64,000 nucleotides of DNA from Ryuthela nishihirai. Its lineage: Eukaryota; Arthropoda; Arachnida; Araneae; Heptathelidae. This document shows, piece after piece, positions 47,641 through 58,526 of this stretch. A model generated the notes under the pieces. That model was given only the letters and a program-made list of their open reading frames with translations, was not told where the DNA came from and made no database searches. The DNA lies in contig JAWZYU010000007.1 in the NCBI GenBank assembly GCA_038380435.1, positions 27,693,001 to 27,757,000 of the forward strand, given 5' to 3'. The position numbers and the translations under genes were made by a program. Numbering within the stretch: position 1 is the first letter of the stretch; every line of letters starts with the position of its first letter.

Positions 47641-48345
47641 TAATTTGTTTTCTTCTAAACGTCTTTATCATATTTTATCAATTTCTTACAACACTCCCAG
47701 TGCAGAAGGTCCTCCTTAGGTGTTGCGCTAGAAGCCGTTAAATAACTTCATTTCGAAGTCCAAGTGCTCTTTGATAATAGTTGCCAAAAATGAAAACGAA
47801 AATTAAAATTGATATTCATTTATGAGGCGAAGTGTTCCCCTTCCGTGTTCCACCTGAAGCATGAACATTCATCAGCGCTTGGTTTTTGCATTAGTTAGCG
47901 CATTAATTTTCTTTTTGTCACATGATCGTGGCAAAAGAGGTAAGAAGAACAAGAAGAATTCAATTTTGCTAAAACTTGATTAACGTTTCGAAACAAAATT
48001 TTTAGCCTCTTCCCCTCCCCCCACCTTTTTCCCCCTGTTTCCATTCAAACGTATTTTTCTCTTAAGTAGTAATGGGTGGATGCATTTCGTTTGTTTAAAT
48101 TAGCTTTAATTAATTTAAATGACTGATATTAAAAAAAAGTATTCTATAAGTATGAAATGACTCAATGCAAAGAAATATATAAACTTCTGAAAGAAAACTT
48201 TTCAGCATCAGATATATTCGAGGTTTTTCAGAATATCAAATTCTTAAATTGGATCCAATTCTCTTTCGTTATATCTTAAATTTATTAGTATCTAAAGGCG
48301 GGGGGAGGGGGGAAGGGAGAGAGAATATGGGGACTGGAGAAAAAG
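47641..48345. other. Unassigned sequence
   Basis: Nothing recognised. Confidence 0.4.
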
Positions 48346-48349
48346 ATAA

Positions 48350-48500
48350 TTTGACTCAGTCGGTAGCGCCAGATTAGTAATCTGTAGTTCCCAGGTTCGA
48401 GTCCCACCTGTGCCATCGCTAAGATTTATCTCCGCTAAAAATCCCATCATGCCCTCTGTCAAAAAAGGGATGCCGATGGGTTTGGTAAGGCCGCCGTATA
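48350..48500 (+). mobile_element. SINE-A, 3'-truncated
   Basis: The head (ctcagtcggtagcgcc, then ggttcgagtccc) and first body blocks are present. The copy then runs into an AT microsatellite. Confidence 0.8.
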
Positions 48501-48592
48501 TATCCTCATCATATATATATATCATCGACTATATATATCATCATATATATCATCGACTATATATATCATCATATATATCATCGAATATCCTC
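48498..48592. repeat. AT-rich short tandem repeat
   Basis: Three to four units of about 31 bp alternating atatatatcatcgact and atatatatcatcat. Confidence 0.8.
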
Positions 48593-48599
48593 AGCGCAG

Positions 48600-48845
48600 G
48601 CATGTACCCAGGATTTAGTTTCGGTGGTTTCCCATTACTAAATTATTCCACTTGACAGGAAAGGTTAAATTGATACTCTGCCTAAAATAAAATTTTATAG
48701 TTTTTTTTTTGTTCAACATATTTTTAGTGTCAGACATGTATTATAGGACTAAAATAAAATTATACAAACACAACTGCTTTGGATTTCAAAGCAGGTAAAC
48801 AAGTGTGAGATTTCGTATAAGACGAATGGATTTTCGGTGATGGGT
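48600..48845. repeat. Interspersed repeat of about 270 bp (copy 3 of 3)
   Basis: It shares aaattttatagtttttttt, gtcagacatgtat, ggatttcaaagcaggtaa and atttcgtataagacgaatg with 39130-39400. Confidence 0.7.
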
Positions 48846-49072
48846 GACATCCCTGCCTTAGTGTAGCAGATGCAAAGAATGAAAACACAATTACCGTTAA
48901 ACCATAATCGGTGAGTTCCGTTCGTTCCATATAACCTTTCACAGGAAAGTATCATAACTTTTCAGAGAAGTTACTAAATCTGTGTAAAGCGATGAAACCT
49001 GTGCGAAAAGGTTAAGGACAATTGGGACATTTCATGCCAATGCATTGTGATTGCCAGAAAGAACAACTCCGA

Positions 49073-49772
49073 ATATGTGATGGTACATGAGAAGCAATAG
49101 GACCTATAAATATGAGATGGTACATGAGAAGCAATAGGACCAGTAAATATGAGATGGCGCATGAGAAACATTAGGATTTATAAATATGAGATGGTACATG
49201 AGAAGCAATAGGACCTATAAATATGAGATGGTACATGAGAAGCAATAGGACCAGTAAATATGAGATGGTACATGAGAAACATTAGGATTTAAAAATATGA
49301 GATGGTACATGAGAAGCAATAGGACCTATAAATATGAGATGGTACATGAGAAGCAATAGGACCAGTAAATATGAGATGGTACATGAGAAACATTAGGACT
49401 TATAAATATGAGATGGGACATCAGAAGCAATAGGACCTATAAATATGAGATGGCACATGAGAAGCAATAGGACCTATAAATATGAGATGGTACATGAGAA
49501 GCAATAGGACCAGTAAATATGAGATGGTACATGAGAAACATTATGACTTATAAATATGAGATGGTACATGAGAAGCAATAGGACCTATAAATATGAGATG
49601 GTACATGAGAAACATTAGGACTTATAAATATGAGATGGTACATGAGAAGCAATAGGACCTATAAATATGAGATGGTACATGAGAAACATTAGGACTTATA
49701 AATATGAGATGGTACATGAAAAGCAATAGGACCAGTAAATATGAGATGGTACATGAGAAGCAATAGGACCTA
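49073..49772 (+). repeat. 37-bp minisatellite, about 19 units
   Basis: The unit is atgagatggtacatgag followed by agcaataggacctataaat. Three variant endings alternate: aggacctataaa, aggaccagtaaa and the shorter aacattaggatttataaa. Much of the array is a three-unit higher-order repeat of about 111 bp, becoming two-unit near 49560-49700. Confidence 0.93.
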
Positions 49773-49796
49773 CTATTTTAAAATACAAAGAGAGTT

Positions 49797-50184
49797 GGGT
49801 TGGGTTGTTTTACCTCTGAGCGGCACTTTTTTGAACACCATGGGCTAAATGGCCAGGTCACATGGACCCCGAAGGCTCAGAGAAGGTTGGGGGGAGGGGA
49901 CCCACAGGAACAGCTGTTGGGAGACAGATGGTAGCCTCCCGTCAAGGCCATTCAGCGTGTTCTTTAACGTGCACAGGGTAAGACTCTCCCGCACACGGGG
50001 CCACGGCTTAACGTCCCATCCAACGGACGGCGGCCTTTCCAAGCCCATCGGTGTCCCCTACTGACCGTGGGCAGGGCGGGGAATTTTGCGGAGATAAATC
50101 TCAACGCTGACCCAGCTGGGACTCGAACCTGGGAACTACAGATTACGAGCCTGGCGCGCTACCGACTGAGCCACCCCCGCCGCC
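49797..50184 (-). mobile_element. SINE-A, full length
   Basis: Complete copy close to consensus, but no matching target duplication. The left flank is the end of the 37-bp array region. Confidence 0.9.
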
Positions 50185-51184
50185 ATTTTCTCATAAAACG
50201 CTTAGTTTAGAAGTTACGGAACTTCGAAATAAGCTTACATAACATGGACGGAGGTAGTCATAATTTAGTGAGTACTGACTGTAGAGGTATGCTTTTTTTT
50301 CATATTCGTGAATATTGTTATGAATTGCGAAAATAAAACTATCAGATATGTTACTGCGGAAAATGCTAGATAATTACAATGATTTATTCTTCTCTTCGCA
50401 AAAATAAACAACAATTTTAGGGATGTCTTTCTCTTGAATAGGTTCGTTAAAACAAACATCTTTTTCTTTTCGTTGGAATGCATGGAATCATCTTTCATTT
50501 TGCTGCCTTTGGGGAATTTCTTTGGTGGATGCCATAAACAAACAAGCACAAAGGCACAAACATCCCGTTTACCCAGTTCATAAACAATTAAAGGGCACAC
50601 AAAATGCGTTGCTTCGCCACTTTAACCAACGCTCATTCCTATGCATTTGGAAAAATAACAAATTGTGCTTATGATAGAATCTGGCACTAGCATGGACGAG
50701 CGAAGTTATGAGTTAGGTTCCCATCCTCTTGCTCTGCGTCACTGGGATTATGAGAGGCTGACGACACTCCTGAGCAGTAATTAGAGTTTGGGTAAAGAAA
50801 ACTCGAGATGTTATCTTTTAGTTCACAGTGTGGCTCTTATTGGATAAGATTTTAAAAAAAAAAACGCTGCCTCCTCGAAATTTAGGAATGTTACTGGAAG
50901 TCGTAACGCGATACTAAATAATTAAAAGAGAGAGATCAAAGTTTTCTTTTTTTCCCACGAGATTGAAATTAATATTTCTCAGCTGAAGATAAATTAGTTA
51001 TCTTCACCAAGCTAGGGAGAGTTTGGATGAGCAATGATAATAAATAACAGTTCCCCGAAATGTTTGTTGTGCAAAGAAATTCATTTTTCCCCCAAACCGC
51101 CTACGGTTACTGACGTGAGTTTAACCTGGAAATTTTTGCAATAAATATTTCGCCAATAACAGTTATTTTTATGAAATTTCAACC
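50185..51184. other. Unassigned sequence
   Basis: Only short low-complexity frames; nothing recognised. Confidence 0.4.
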
Positions 51185-51770
51185 ATAGGAGCTTTACACA
51201 TTTCGGCGAATAACATTTTTTTAGCATGTCCTCGAAGAATTCTTTTCTTCCCCCACGAATACATTTTTTTCATATTTCGACAAATAGTATTTTTTATATT
51301 TCAGTGTTCTTTTCTTCCCCGGCGAACAGTATTTTTTACATTTCGGCAATTAGTTCCTTTTTCCACAGGAATATATTTTTTTCTTTCGACGAATGATTCT
51401 TTTCTTCCACGTCGAATAGTTTTATATATATATATATTTCGGCGGGTAATTCTTTTCTCTCCCGGATATTTTATATACATATTTTGGCGAGTAGTATTTT
51501 TTATATATATATTGGGGGAATAATTCTTTTTTCATCCGGCCGATAGTTTTTTTTATCTTTCGACGAATAGTTTTTTTTATCCTTCGACAAATGATTCTTT
51601 TCTTCCATGTCAAATATTTTTATATATATATATTTAGGCGAATAATTATTTTCCTTTCCAGCGAGTAGTTTTTTTTTTACATATTTCGTCGAATAATTCT
51701 TTTTTTTCCTCGGAGAATAGTATTTTTTTATATTTTGGCTAATAGTATTTTTTAAATTTCGGAAATAAAA
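51185..51770. repeat. Degenerate repeat (catatttcggcgaatagt)
   Basis: About a dozen diverged units combine a tttcggcgaatagt core with attcttttcttcc or a tatatat run. Spacing is irregular, roughly 40-55 bp. Confidence 0.7.
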
Positions 51771-52064
51771 GCAATAAGATTTGTAATTTTCACTGATAAC
51801 AGATTTTTTTTACGATATTTTAGGGATAAGATTTTTTATGTTATTTGGTAATGATAGTTTTGTTTTGCAACATTTCTGCTTTAGGACCTATTTTTTATCA
51901 CATTAAGGCCATAACAGTTTGTTCACTCATTTTCAGAAAAAACGAGCTAATGTTTTCCTTTTGTCGTCTGTCTTTTCATCGAACTTTCTGGTTTTCATAT
52001 CCGATCAAATACAGCAGAAGTACACGATTTTACCAATCAATCTACTATCAATATGCATTCACCA
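51771..52064. other. Unassigned sequence
   Basis: Nothing recognised. Confidence 0.4.
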
Positions 52065-52310
52065 CATCCGGATCTAGGGGAAAAAAAGAGGGGCGGTGGG
52101 TGAAAGTGAAAGTTGGGGGGGGGGGCAAGAGAGTGGAATTCCATTTCATTATAACATTTCCCCCTCCCTTTTATAGATCTTTAAAAAGATTTTCGAAAAA
52201 TACGAAAATATGCACAATTGAATAATTTTGGCTTCCATTACCCTTACTAGCATTCTTAAAGGAGTGGGAGGGTTACGACTCCCCCCCCCCTCCTAGACCC
52301 AGCCCTGGTA
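52065..52310. repeat. Old hAT-like repeat (G-run family), copy 2
   Basis: It starts atccggatctagggg, has a G-run at 52115, ttccatttcattataac, and ttttatagatctttaaaaa. It ends at tcctagacccagccctg, whose reverse complement (cagggctgggtctagga) resembles the left end. Confidence 0.65.
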
Positions 52311-52671
52311 TTCACTAAAAGTAATTGAGAAACAAAAACAGTCATGCCGATTAACGTTGTTCCCAACAGCATCAGTTCGCTTTAAGGTTGTTAATACATT
52401 GTTACAATACTTATCTGTCCCCAGAAGTGTCCTCGGAATTTATTTTTAGATATTATTTTAAATTCACTATACAGCATGAGTAATAGAAGAATAATAGAAG
52501 AGACTAATAGAAGAGTAGTGGAAACGCTTAGAAGAAATTTCAGTCGGAAATGAAAGTGACTAAATATTTGAGGCCAGAATTTCAAAACGAAATTGAAAAT
52601 TGCGAGCTGTCAAACTACACAATGACCAAACGTCCCCAGAGAACGTGAACTTCTGATCACCCGAGTTGAAG
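52311..52671. other. Unassigned sequence
   Basis: Nothing recognised. Confidence 0.4.
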
Positions 52672-52790
52672 CTGCTGAGGTCCTGCCATCCTCTCAGACC
52701 TTCTACTATGGCATTTAAACTGACAGGCTCCTGTCAGACCTCTGTGACAAGCAGCTGCTTGAGGGGGTATTTATTTTTATTTTTTTTAAT
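52672..52790 (+). mobile_element. SINE-B, 5'-truncated
   Basis: Body and 3' end only (ctgctgaggtcctgcc to aagcagctgcttgaggg and the TATTTATT tail). Confidence 0.8.
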
Positions 52791-53009
52791 TAGTTGACAG
52801 CTCGACACTAAAGTCAAACTATGTTTCAAAATCGGATCTTCTATAAATCTGGTCGCCCTCCCAATACTCCAAATACAATTTGGATATCGTCGCCCAGCTA
52901 CAGTTCGAAATGTAACTTGTCCAATGGCGTGAATGTATTCAATCCGAATGTGTACATAAATACCGATATTTTAAAACCAATTTCGCAGGATTAACACTTC
53001 TTATTAAGG

Positions 53010-53345
53010 GAGGGATGGTTAGTTCAGTCGATAGCGCACCAGGTTCTTAATCTGTAGTTCCCAGATTCCAGTCCCATTTAGGCTATCGTTGAAATTTATC
53101 TCCGCAAAACTCCCCGGCCTGCTCTCAGTCAGTAAGGAACATCGATGGGCTTGAAAAGACCAAGTGCAGAAGAGCCATATTCTGTGTATATTAAGGAACA
53201 CGTGGATGGTCTTCACAGGAGGCTAACGTCTATCTCCTGTCCAGTGAGACCTCTTCCATCCAACTTCACTGAGCCCTCGGGGTCCTTGTTACCTAGCCCA
53301 TTGTGTGCAAAAAAAGTGTTGCTCAAAGGCATAAAAACCCACTGC
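53010..53345 (+). mobile_element. SINE-A, old copy
   Basis: Recognisable from ttcagtcgatagcgcacc through aaaggcataaaaaccc, with several internal deletions. Confidence 0.75.
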
Positions 53346-54030
53346 TTACTATAGGTGCATGAGCATTGGTTATTTACCGAATATAGTGTATATAGACGAT
53401 TATGAATGATTGACGGCTGGCAAAGAATCACGCTAATTCTAACTACGGTGCCAACATGGTAGAGCTCTGAAAACTCGCACCTAGAGGTAATACCAAGAAG
53501 AAAGACTCCAACCTCCTCTCCTTTTCCAAACGACGTTAAGCTGTAATAAAATATCCAATGCGAAGTGATGCTTACATCTCCTTCCTTTCAGCTTCCTCTC
53601 CAGTTTCTGCGATCACAATTCTCTTTTGAGTTTCGCTAAGAATCCGGTATGAGTCATTTAGGGCAAACCGTCTTCAGATCTCTCAAATGAAACAATTCAT
53701 TGATTATTGTTTATTTTGTACATTTCCTGGCGATGGGATCCTTCGATCGTGAGAACAGCACGTGCCACCTTGCGGACGAAGGTAGCAATAAGAGTCGTAT
53801 AAATTTCCAAATCATTTTTCGTTTCTTATGCACAAATCGATTTTTTTCTTCCTCCATTAAATCCTCACTAATTGTGGGATTCATATAGAGATCCTTTTTG
53901 TTTCATTGCCTCTCAATAACTCTTCAATGGATCATTTTTATCTTTAATAAATATTTTTTACATAAACATTTGTCTGAATTTCGAAGATTAATTAAATGCT
54001 ATTCTTAGAAGAGAAATCAAAGAGACAGCC
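53346..54030. other. Unassigned sequence
   Basis: Nothing recognised. Confidence 0.4.
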
Positions 54031-54245
54031 AGTAGGGTTGTTTAACCTCTGAGCGGCACTTTTTTCTTGCACACCATGGTCTAAATGGTCAGGTCACAAG
54101 GGCTCCAAGGGATCAGAGAAGGTGTGGGTGAGGAGACTCACTGGGCAGACGTTAGGAGACAGATGGGAGCCTCCTGTCAAGGCCATCCAGCGCGTTCTTT
54201 AAAGTGCAAAGGGTATGACTCTCCCACACATGCACCCATGAATTA
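54031..54245 (-). mobile_element. SINE-A, 3' half only
   Basis: Tail and half the body are present (ggttgtttaacctctgag to tctcccacacatg). It ends against the next repeat. Confidence 0.78.
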
Positions 54246-54640
54246 ATGTTTAGCCAGGCCCACATCAAGAAAATAACTGAAGGGGAAGAGGAGATGCCGA
54301 TCGAGCTTAAATATCTGCCAGAGAATGTGCGAAAAAAGTGGACAAGAGACTGAATTTCCAATGCATTGTAGAATTCCCCCCCCCCCTCCGTTTTACAGGC
54401 CTTTAAAAATTTCTTGAAAAACGCTTCAAATAATAAATAATTGGATAGTTTTTTTTGTCTCTATCATGTGAAAAAAAGGAGGGGGCATGGCGGTTTTTCC
54501 TCCCTTCCCCTTAACAAATATTTGTCAAGGCCTTTTAAATACCGATTTGCTATCCGAGAAAAATGATTTAAGATCATTTTGATCAGACATCCAGGGCCGG
54601 ATCTAGGATGGAGGGAGAGGGACAACTCCCACCCCCTTTT
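54246..54640. repeat. Old hAT-like repeat (G-run family), copy 3 and end fragment
   Basis: Body blocks aatttccaatgcattg, ttttacaggcctttaaaaa and G-rich ends lie at 54340-54530. A separate end piece cagggccggatctaggatgg starts at 54594 and stops where the truncated LINE begins. Confidence 0.6.
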
Positions 54641-54650
54641 TTAAGAATGC

Positions 54651-55241
54651 GTGTCACAGTTTAATTACCTTGGGAGCTATGTAACAGATAATGGTGATGT
54701 GCGGAATGAGATTAACAGACGAATAGGGATTGCTGCCGGGACTTTTAAGAATCTATGGATAGTGTGGAGAAATAGGCGTATACACCTAAAAACTAAAATA
54801 AGACTGTATAATAGTTTGGTTCTTTCTAGGGTTAGTTATGGTAGTGAAACTTGGACACTTTGTAAACAAGAGAACAGGAAACTAGATGCTTTTGATTCCA
54901 GATGCTTACGCAGTATCTTGGGCATTAGGTGGTTCAACTTTGTAACTAATGATGAGGTTAGGCAAAGGAGTTTGCAACCTCCTTTAAGCAGCATATTGTG
55001 CAGAGAGAGACTCCGTCGGTTTGGCCATGTTGCCCGTATGAATAATTATAGATTGGCGAATAGGGTTATGAACAGTGTGCCTAAAGGCCTCAGAAAGAAG
55101 GGGAGACCTAGGATGCGGTGGGCAGACAATGTCAAACAGGACCTTGTTAGAATTGGTGTGCAGTGGCCAGATGCAGTAGATGTAGCTCAGGATAGACTTG
55201 CTTGGAGAACTAAATTGCACGGTCTGGTTGGACCTCCGTAG
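54651..55241 (+). pseudogene. Reverse transcriptase C-terminal fragment
   Basis: This is an open stretch of 196 codons covering only the C-terminal region downstream of the YADD box (FNYLGSYV, YGSETWTLCK, ILGIRWFNFVTNDEVRQRS, ending GLVGPP). It is nearly identical to the same part of the full-length copy, with few substitutions and no stop, so this copy is also young. It cannot encode an active enzyme because endonuclease and catalytic RT motifs are absent. Confidence 0.9.
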
Positions 55242-55249
55242 CCCATGGC

Positions 55250-55393
55250 TGCTTGAGGATGATGAGGATGAGGATGATGACGATGAGGATGATGATGATG
55301 ATGATGATGAGGAGGAGGAGGAGGAGGAGGAGGAGGATGATGATGATGATGATGATGATGAGGAGGAGGAGGAGGAGGAGGAGGAGGAGGAGG

Positions 55394-55439
<46 letters not shown>

Positions 55440-55441
55440 GT
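55250..55441 (+). repeat. GAT/GAG trinucleotide microsatellite
   Basis: Blocks of GAT alternate with blocks of GAG for about 190 bp directly after the LINE's 3' end. It gives open frames in several phases (Asp/Glu, Met/Arg, Ser, Ile/Leu, His/Pro), none of them credible genes. Confidence 0.95.
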
Positions 55442-55597
55442 AAGGGTAATGGTGGCCAAACATTATTAAACTTGTGCATATTTCACTCATTTTTCAATAA
55501 TATCTTTAGTAACCTCTAAAACTAAGGGATTTTTCTAGATCTATGCCTAGTTGAGAATGTGTAATGTTGAAGAAATAATTGTGTAAAAAAAATTAGT

Positions 55598-55800
55598 TTC
55601 ACCCTGTATGGGACTCGAACCCATATCTTCCAGATATATGTCAGGTTTTTGACTGCTAATCTATCAACGATTAATTCATTTCTCAGCTAATTATGATTGT
55701 GGAATTTTATAGGTCAGTGGTCAGAACACCTGGCATATAACTGAGAGATGTGGGTTCGAGTCCCACTCAAGGTTAAACACACCTTTATCGGCAAAATCAT
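55598..55800. repeat. Inverted pair of tRNA-like repeat C
   Basis: A minus-strand unit (gggactcgaacccatatc box B) and a plus-strand unit (aggtcagtggtcagaacacc, then gggttcgagtccc) lie head to head, as at 35245-35415. Neither folds obviously into a functional tRNA by eye. Confidence 0.6.
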
Positions 55801-55989
55801 TTCTAGAAATTTATGTCAACAAAGATTCTGTATATATGCTATTAAATATGAAATGTTGTTAGTCCTTAACTTTTTCCATACGCCTTTGGTCTCAACACGT
55901 TCTTCAGGGAAAAAAACCTTTCAGTATGAGTGTTCTTCTATGATTGCTCCATCAACTGACGGCGGAATTTCCAAGCACCATCGATGGTC

Positions 55990-56376
55990 GTTGGGTTGGG
56001 TTGTTTTACCTCTGAGCGGCACTTTTTTGCGCACCATGGGCTAAATGGCCAGATCACATGGACCCCGAAGGCTCAGAGAAGGTTGGGGGAGGGGACCCAC
56101 TGGAACAGCTGTTGGGAGACAGATGGTAGCCTCCCGTCAAGGCCATCCAGCGTGTTCTTTAACGTGCACAGGGTATGGCTCTCCCGCACAAGGGGCCAAG
56201 TCTTAACGTCCCATCCAACGGACGGCGGCCTGTTCCAAGACCATCGGCGTCCCCTACTAACCGTGGGCAGGGCTGGGAATTTTGTGGAGATAAATCTCAA
56301 CGCTGACCCAGCTGGAACTCGAATCTGGGAACTACAGATTACGAGCCTGGCGCGCTACCGACTGAGCCACCCCTAA
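55990..56376 (-). mobile_element. SINE-A, full length
   Basis: Complete body with a shortened head G-run. Flanks show no clear duplication. A small SINE-A scrap (actgacggcggaatttccaag) lies just before it at 55955-55985. Confidence 0.88.
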
Positions 56377-57460
56377 CATTTTGGTAGAGCAGCATATATT
56401 TAGTAACTGATCACACAAAAATCAATAATTAATACTCAAATCTATTTAGCGATGAATTAGCGACATTGGGTTGTTCTGCTTCGTACACATTTCGCCCATC
56501 TATTTTAGTGTTTAGACAGAAAAATCTTATTATTCAACGACCTGGCGGTGGGCGATTCAGAGTTTGCGGCAATCTTATGTTGTACTTCTTGCAAATAGTG
56601 TTCAGACAACAATTCTACCGACACTTTTGGTCTCTAAACACAATTACTGCACACCAGGTGCCTGAAAATTGGCATATTAACGTGAATAAATCAAACTGGG
56701 AGAGAAACAAACCCACAAACCTGAAAGGTCAAAAGGTCAAATGCAGTAAAAGAATTCTTTCTCTCGTTCATTGAAAATCAAATTTAATTTTCAGACATCT
56801 CGAACGAGTGCGAATGCGTGCAGCATCATACATACGCACAAAATCCTCAAGCAGCCATGGGACGAATAAATAATGAACCATCAGCGTGATGTTGAGTAGC
56901 GATGCGACAGAGCTTCGCAAACTAATTATTTAGAAATGCTTTCAAAGGCACTCCTAACACGAATTATACAACACGATATTACATGCGTTGCATCTGCTTT
57001 AAGAGATAATGTTTCCGAACTTACATAACTGAAATCATTTCGCAAGAAACTGAAATTCTTTCACAGATGATTACTTCCATAGTTAACGATTCTTTCGACA
57101 TTTTCGTTTCCGACTTCTTCCGTTTATTAAGGTTTGAAAGAGGGCGACTCCCACGCGGCATTAAGACCTATATCAGCGGTGACTGCTATCAACTAATGCT
57201 GTTGTATTTGAATCACCGATCGTCAAATGCGGTTGCGGTTAGCACAGTGGGAAACATCTGAGCTAATTATTTCAAACTACAGATTCCTATTAGGTATTTA
57301 CCATGAAAAAAAAGACTTAAATATAGCAGATTAAAAAAAATTAATACTCTCTTTGTTTTTTTATCTGTTCTATTTTTTTATCTCGTTTTCAAAGAAAACG
57401 ATATATTAGTTTCGCTTTGCCGTCTGTCTTATCTGTGTCTGTCTGTCCTCTGTCGACATC
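56377..57460. other. Unassigned sequence
   Basis: A 102-codon frame (56466-56774) shows no known domain. Nothing else recognised. Confidence 0.4.
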
Positions 57461-57465
57461 GAACT

Positions 57466-58050
57466 TTTTTGTTTCTAGAGATAAATTAAAAATTCTTTTT
57501 TGTTTTCGATAAGTATTGAAGAAATATTACGATATGAACTTTCCGAATCTCTCTAAAGCTATAATTACGCCCTCTAGCAGTGGAAAAAGTTGAAAATACT
57601 AAAATTTCAAACGAATATTGCGCACGATGCATTTATGCTAGAAATTTGAAATTTTGGTGGTGGAATGTGAAGGTCACGACGTCTCCATTGCCAACAATGA
57701 GTTGACCCCTTAGACACAGAAGGGGTGGGAAAATACACCTTTTTAGTTTTAGCAGATAATTGTTTGCTTTTAGAGATAAATGAAAAAAATTTTGGGTTAC
57801 ATAGGAATTGATTAAACATTATGATTCTCACTTTTTAAATCATCCGAAACCATAATTGCGCCCTCTAACGGTGGAAAAATTTGCAAATACCAAAATTTCA
57901 AACAAATATTGCAAACGATGTATTTAAACTAGAAATTTTAAATTTTGGTGGTGGAATGTGAACGCTATGATGTTTTCATTGGCAACATTGAATCGACCTC
58001 TTAGACCCAGGGGTGGTGGGAAAACCACAATTTTTTTGTTTTAGCAGATA
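57466..58050 (+). repeat. ~280-bp direct repeat, two tandem units
   Basis: Two diverged units (about 57466-57745 and 57746-58050) share agagataaatt, attgcgccctcta, aaaatttcaaacgaatattg and ttttggtggtggaatgtgaa. A third unit lies at 61735-61985 in the same orientation. Confidence 0.8.
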
Positions 58051-58520
58051 ACACTGTTCTACAAGAGAAAATTTTCTTTGGTTAACTGATGTGTTCCCAA
58101 AGAATTTGGTATGGGAAACTGAAATCTGAGATCAGAATTGGTCTATTAGGGCTAGTTTCAGAGTTATGGAGATATAAACACATCAATTTCATACATATTA
58201 CTTGGAGAATGAAAAATCATGAAATGTTACATCAAAAAAGTTGGCAACACTTTCATGTTTGCAATAGTTTATACTCACATGTCAGCAACAATGTTATTCT
58301 ATTCATAGTTTAGATAACTACTAGTCTGCCTCTGTAAAGTTTATTTAAAAAACGTATAAGTGACAAGATATTTGTGGAATTAACATCAGTTTTTCAAACT
58401 GTATTCTAGGGTATGTAACGATATATTATGACAATATTTGTGTCATAAAGAATTGTTGGTTTGTGAATACTTCTATTCTGTTATTTGTTTTTTGCATTCT
58501 AGAAAATACCCGGCCGAAAA
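58051..58520. other. Unassigned sequence
   Basis: Nothing recognised. It may belong to the element that carried the pseudogene downstream. Confidence 0.35.
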
Positions 58521-58526
58521 CGTTAA

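Larger units (their letters stand above)
54651..55443 (+). mobile_element. RTE-like LINE, 5'-truncated, long microsatellite tail
   Basis: It matches the last ~600 bp of the element at 17705-21357, starting abruptly at gtgtcacagtttaattacc. The 3' UTR (gcccatggctgcttgag) is the same, but the GAT tail has grown to about 190 bp. No confident target duplication is seen. Confidence 0.88.

Noticed and set aside
54984..55241. Minus-strand frame opposite the RT fragment
   Set aside because: It is the complement of the LINE coding sequence and its tail.
55187..55490. Poly-Asp/Glu, poly-Ser, His/Pro and Ile/Leu frames
   Set aside because: All are readings of the GAT/GAG microsatellite at the LINE 3' tail.
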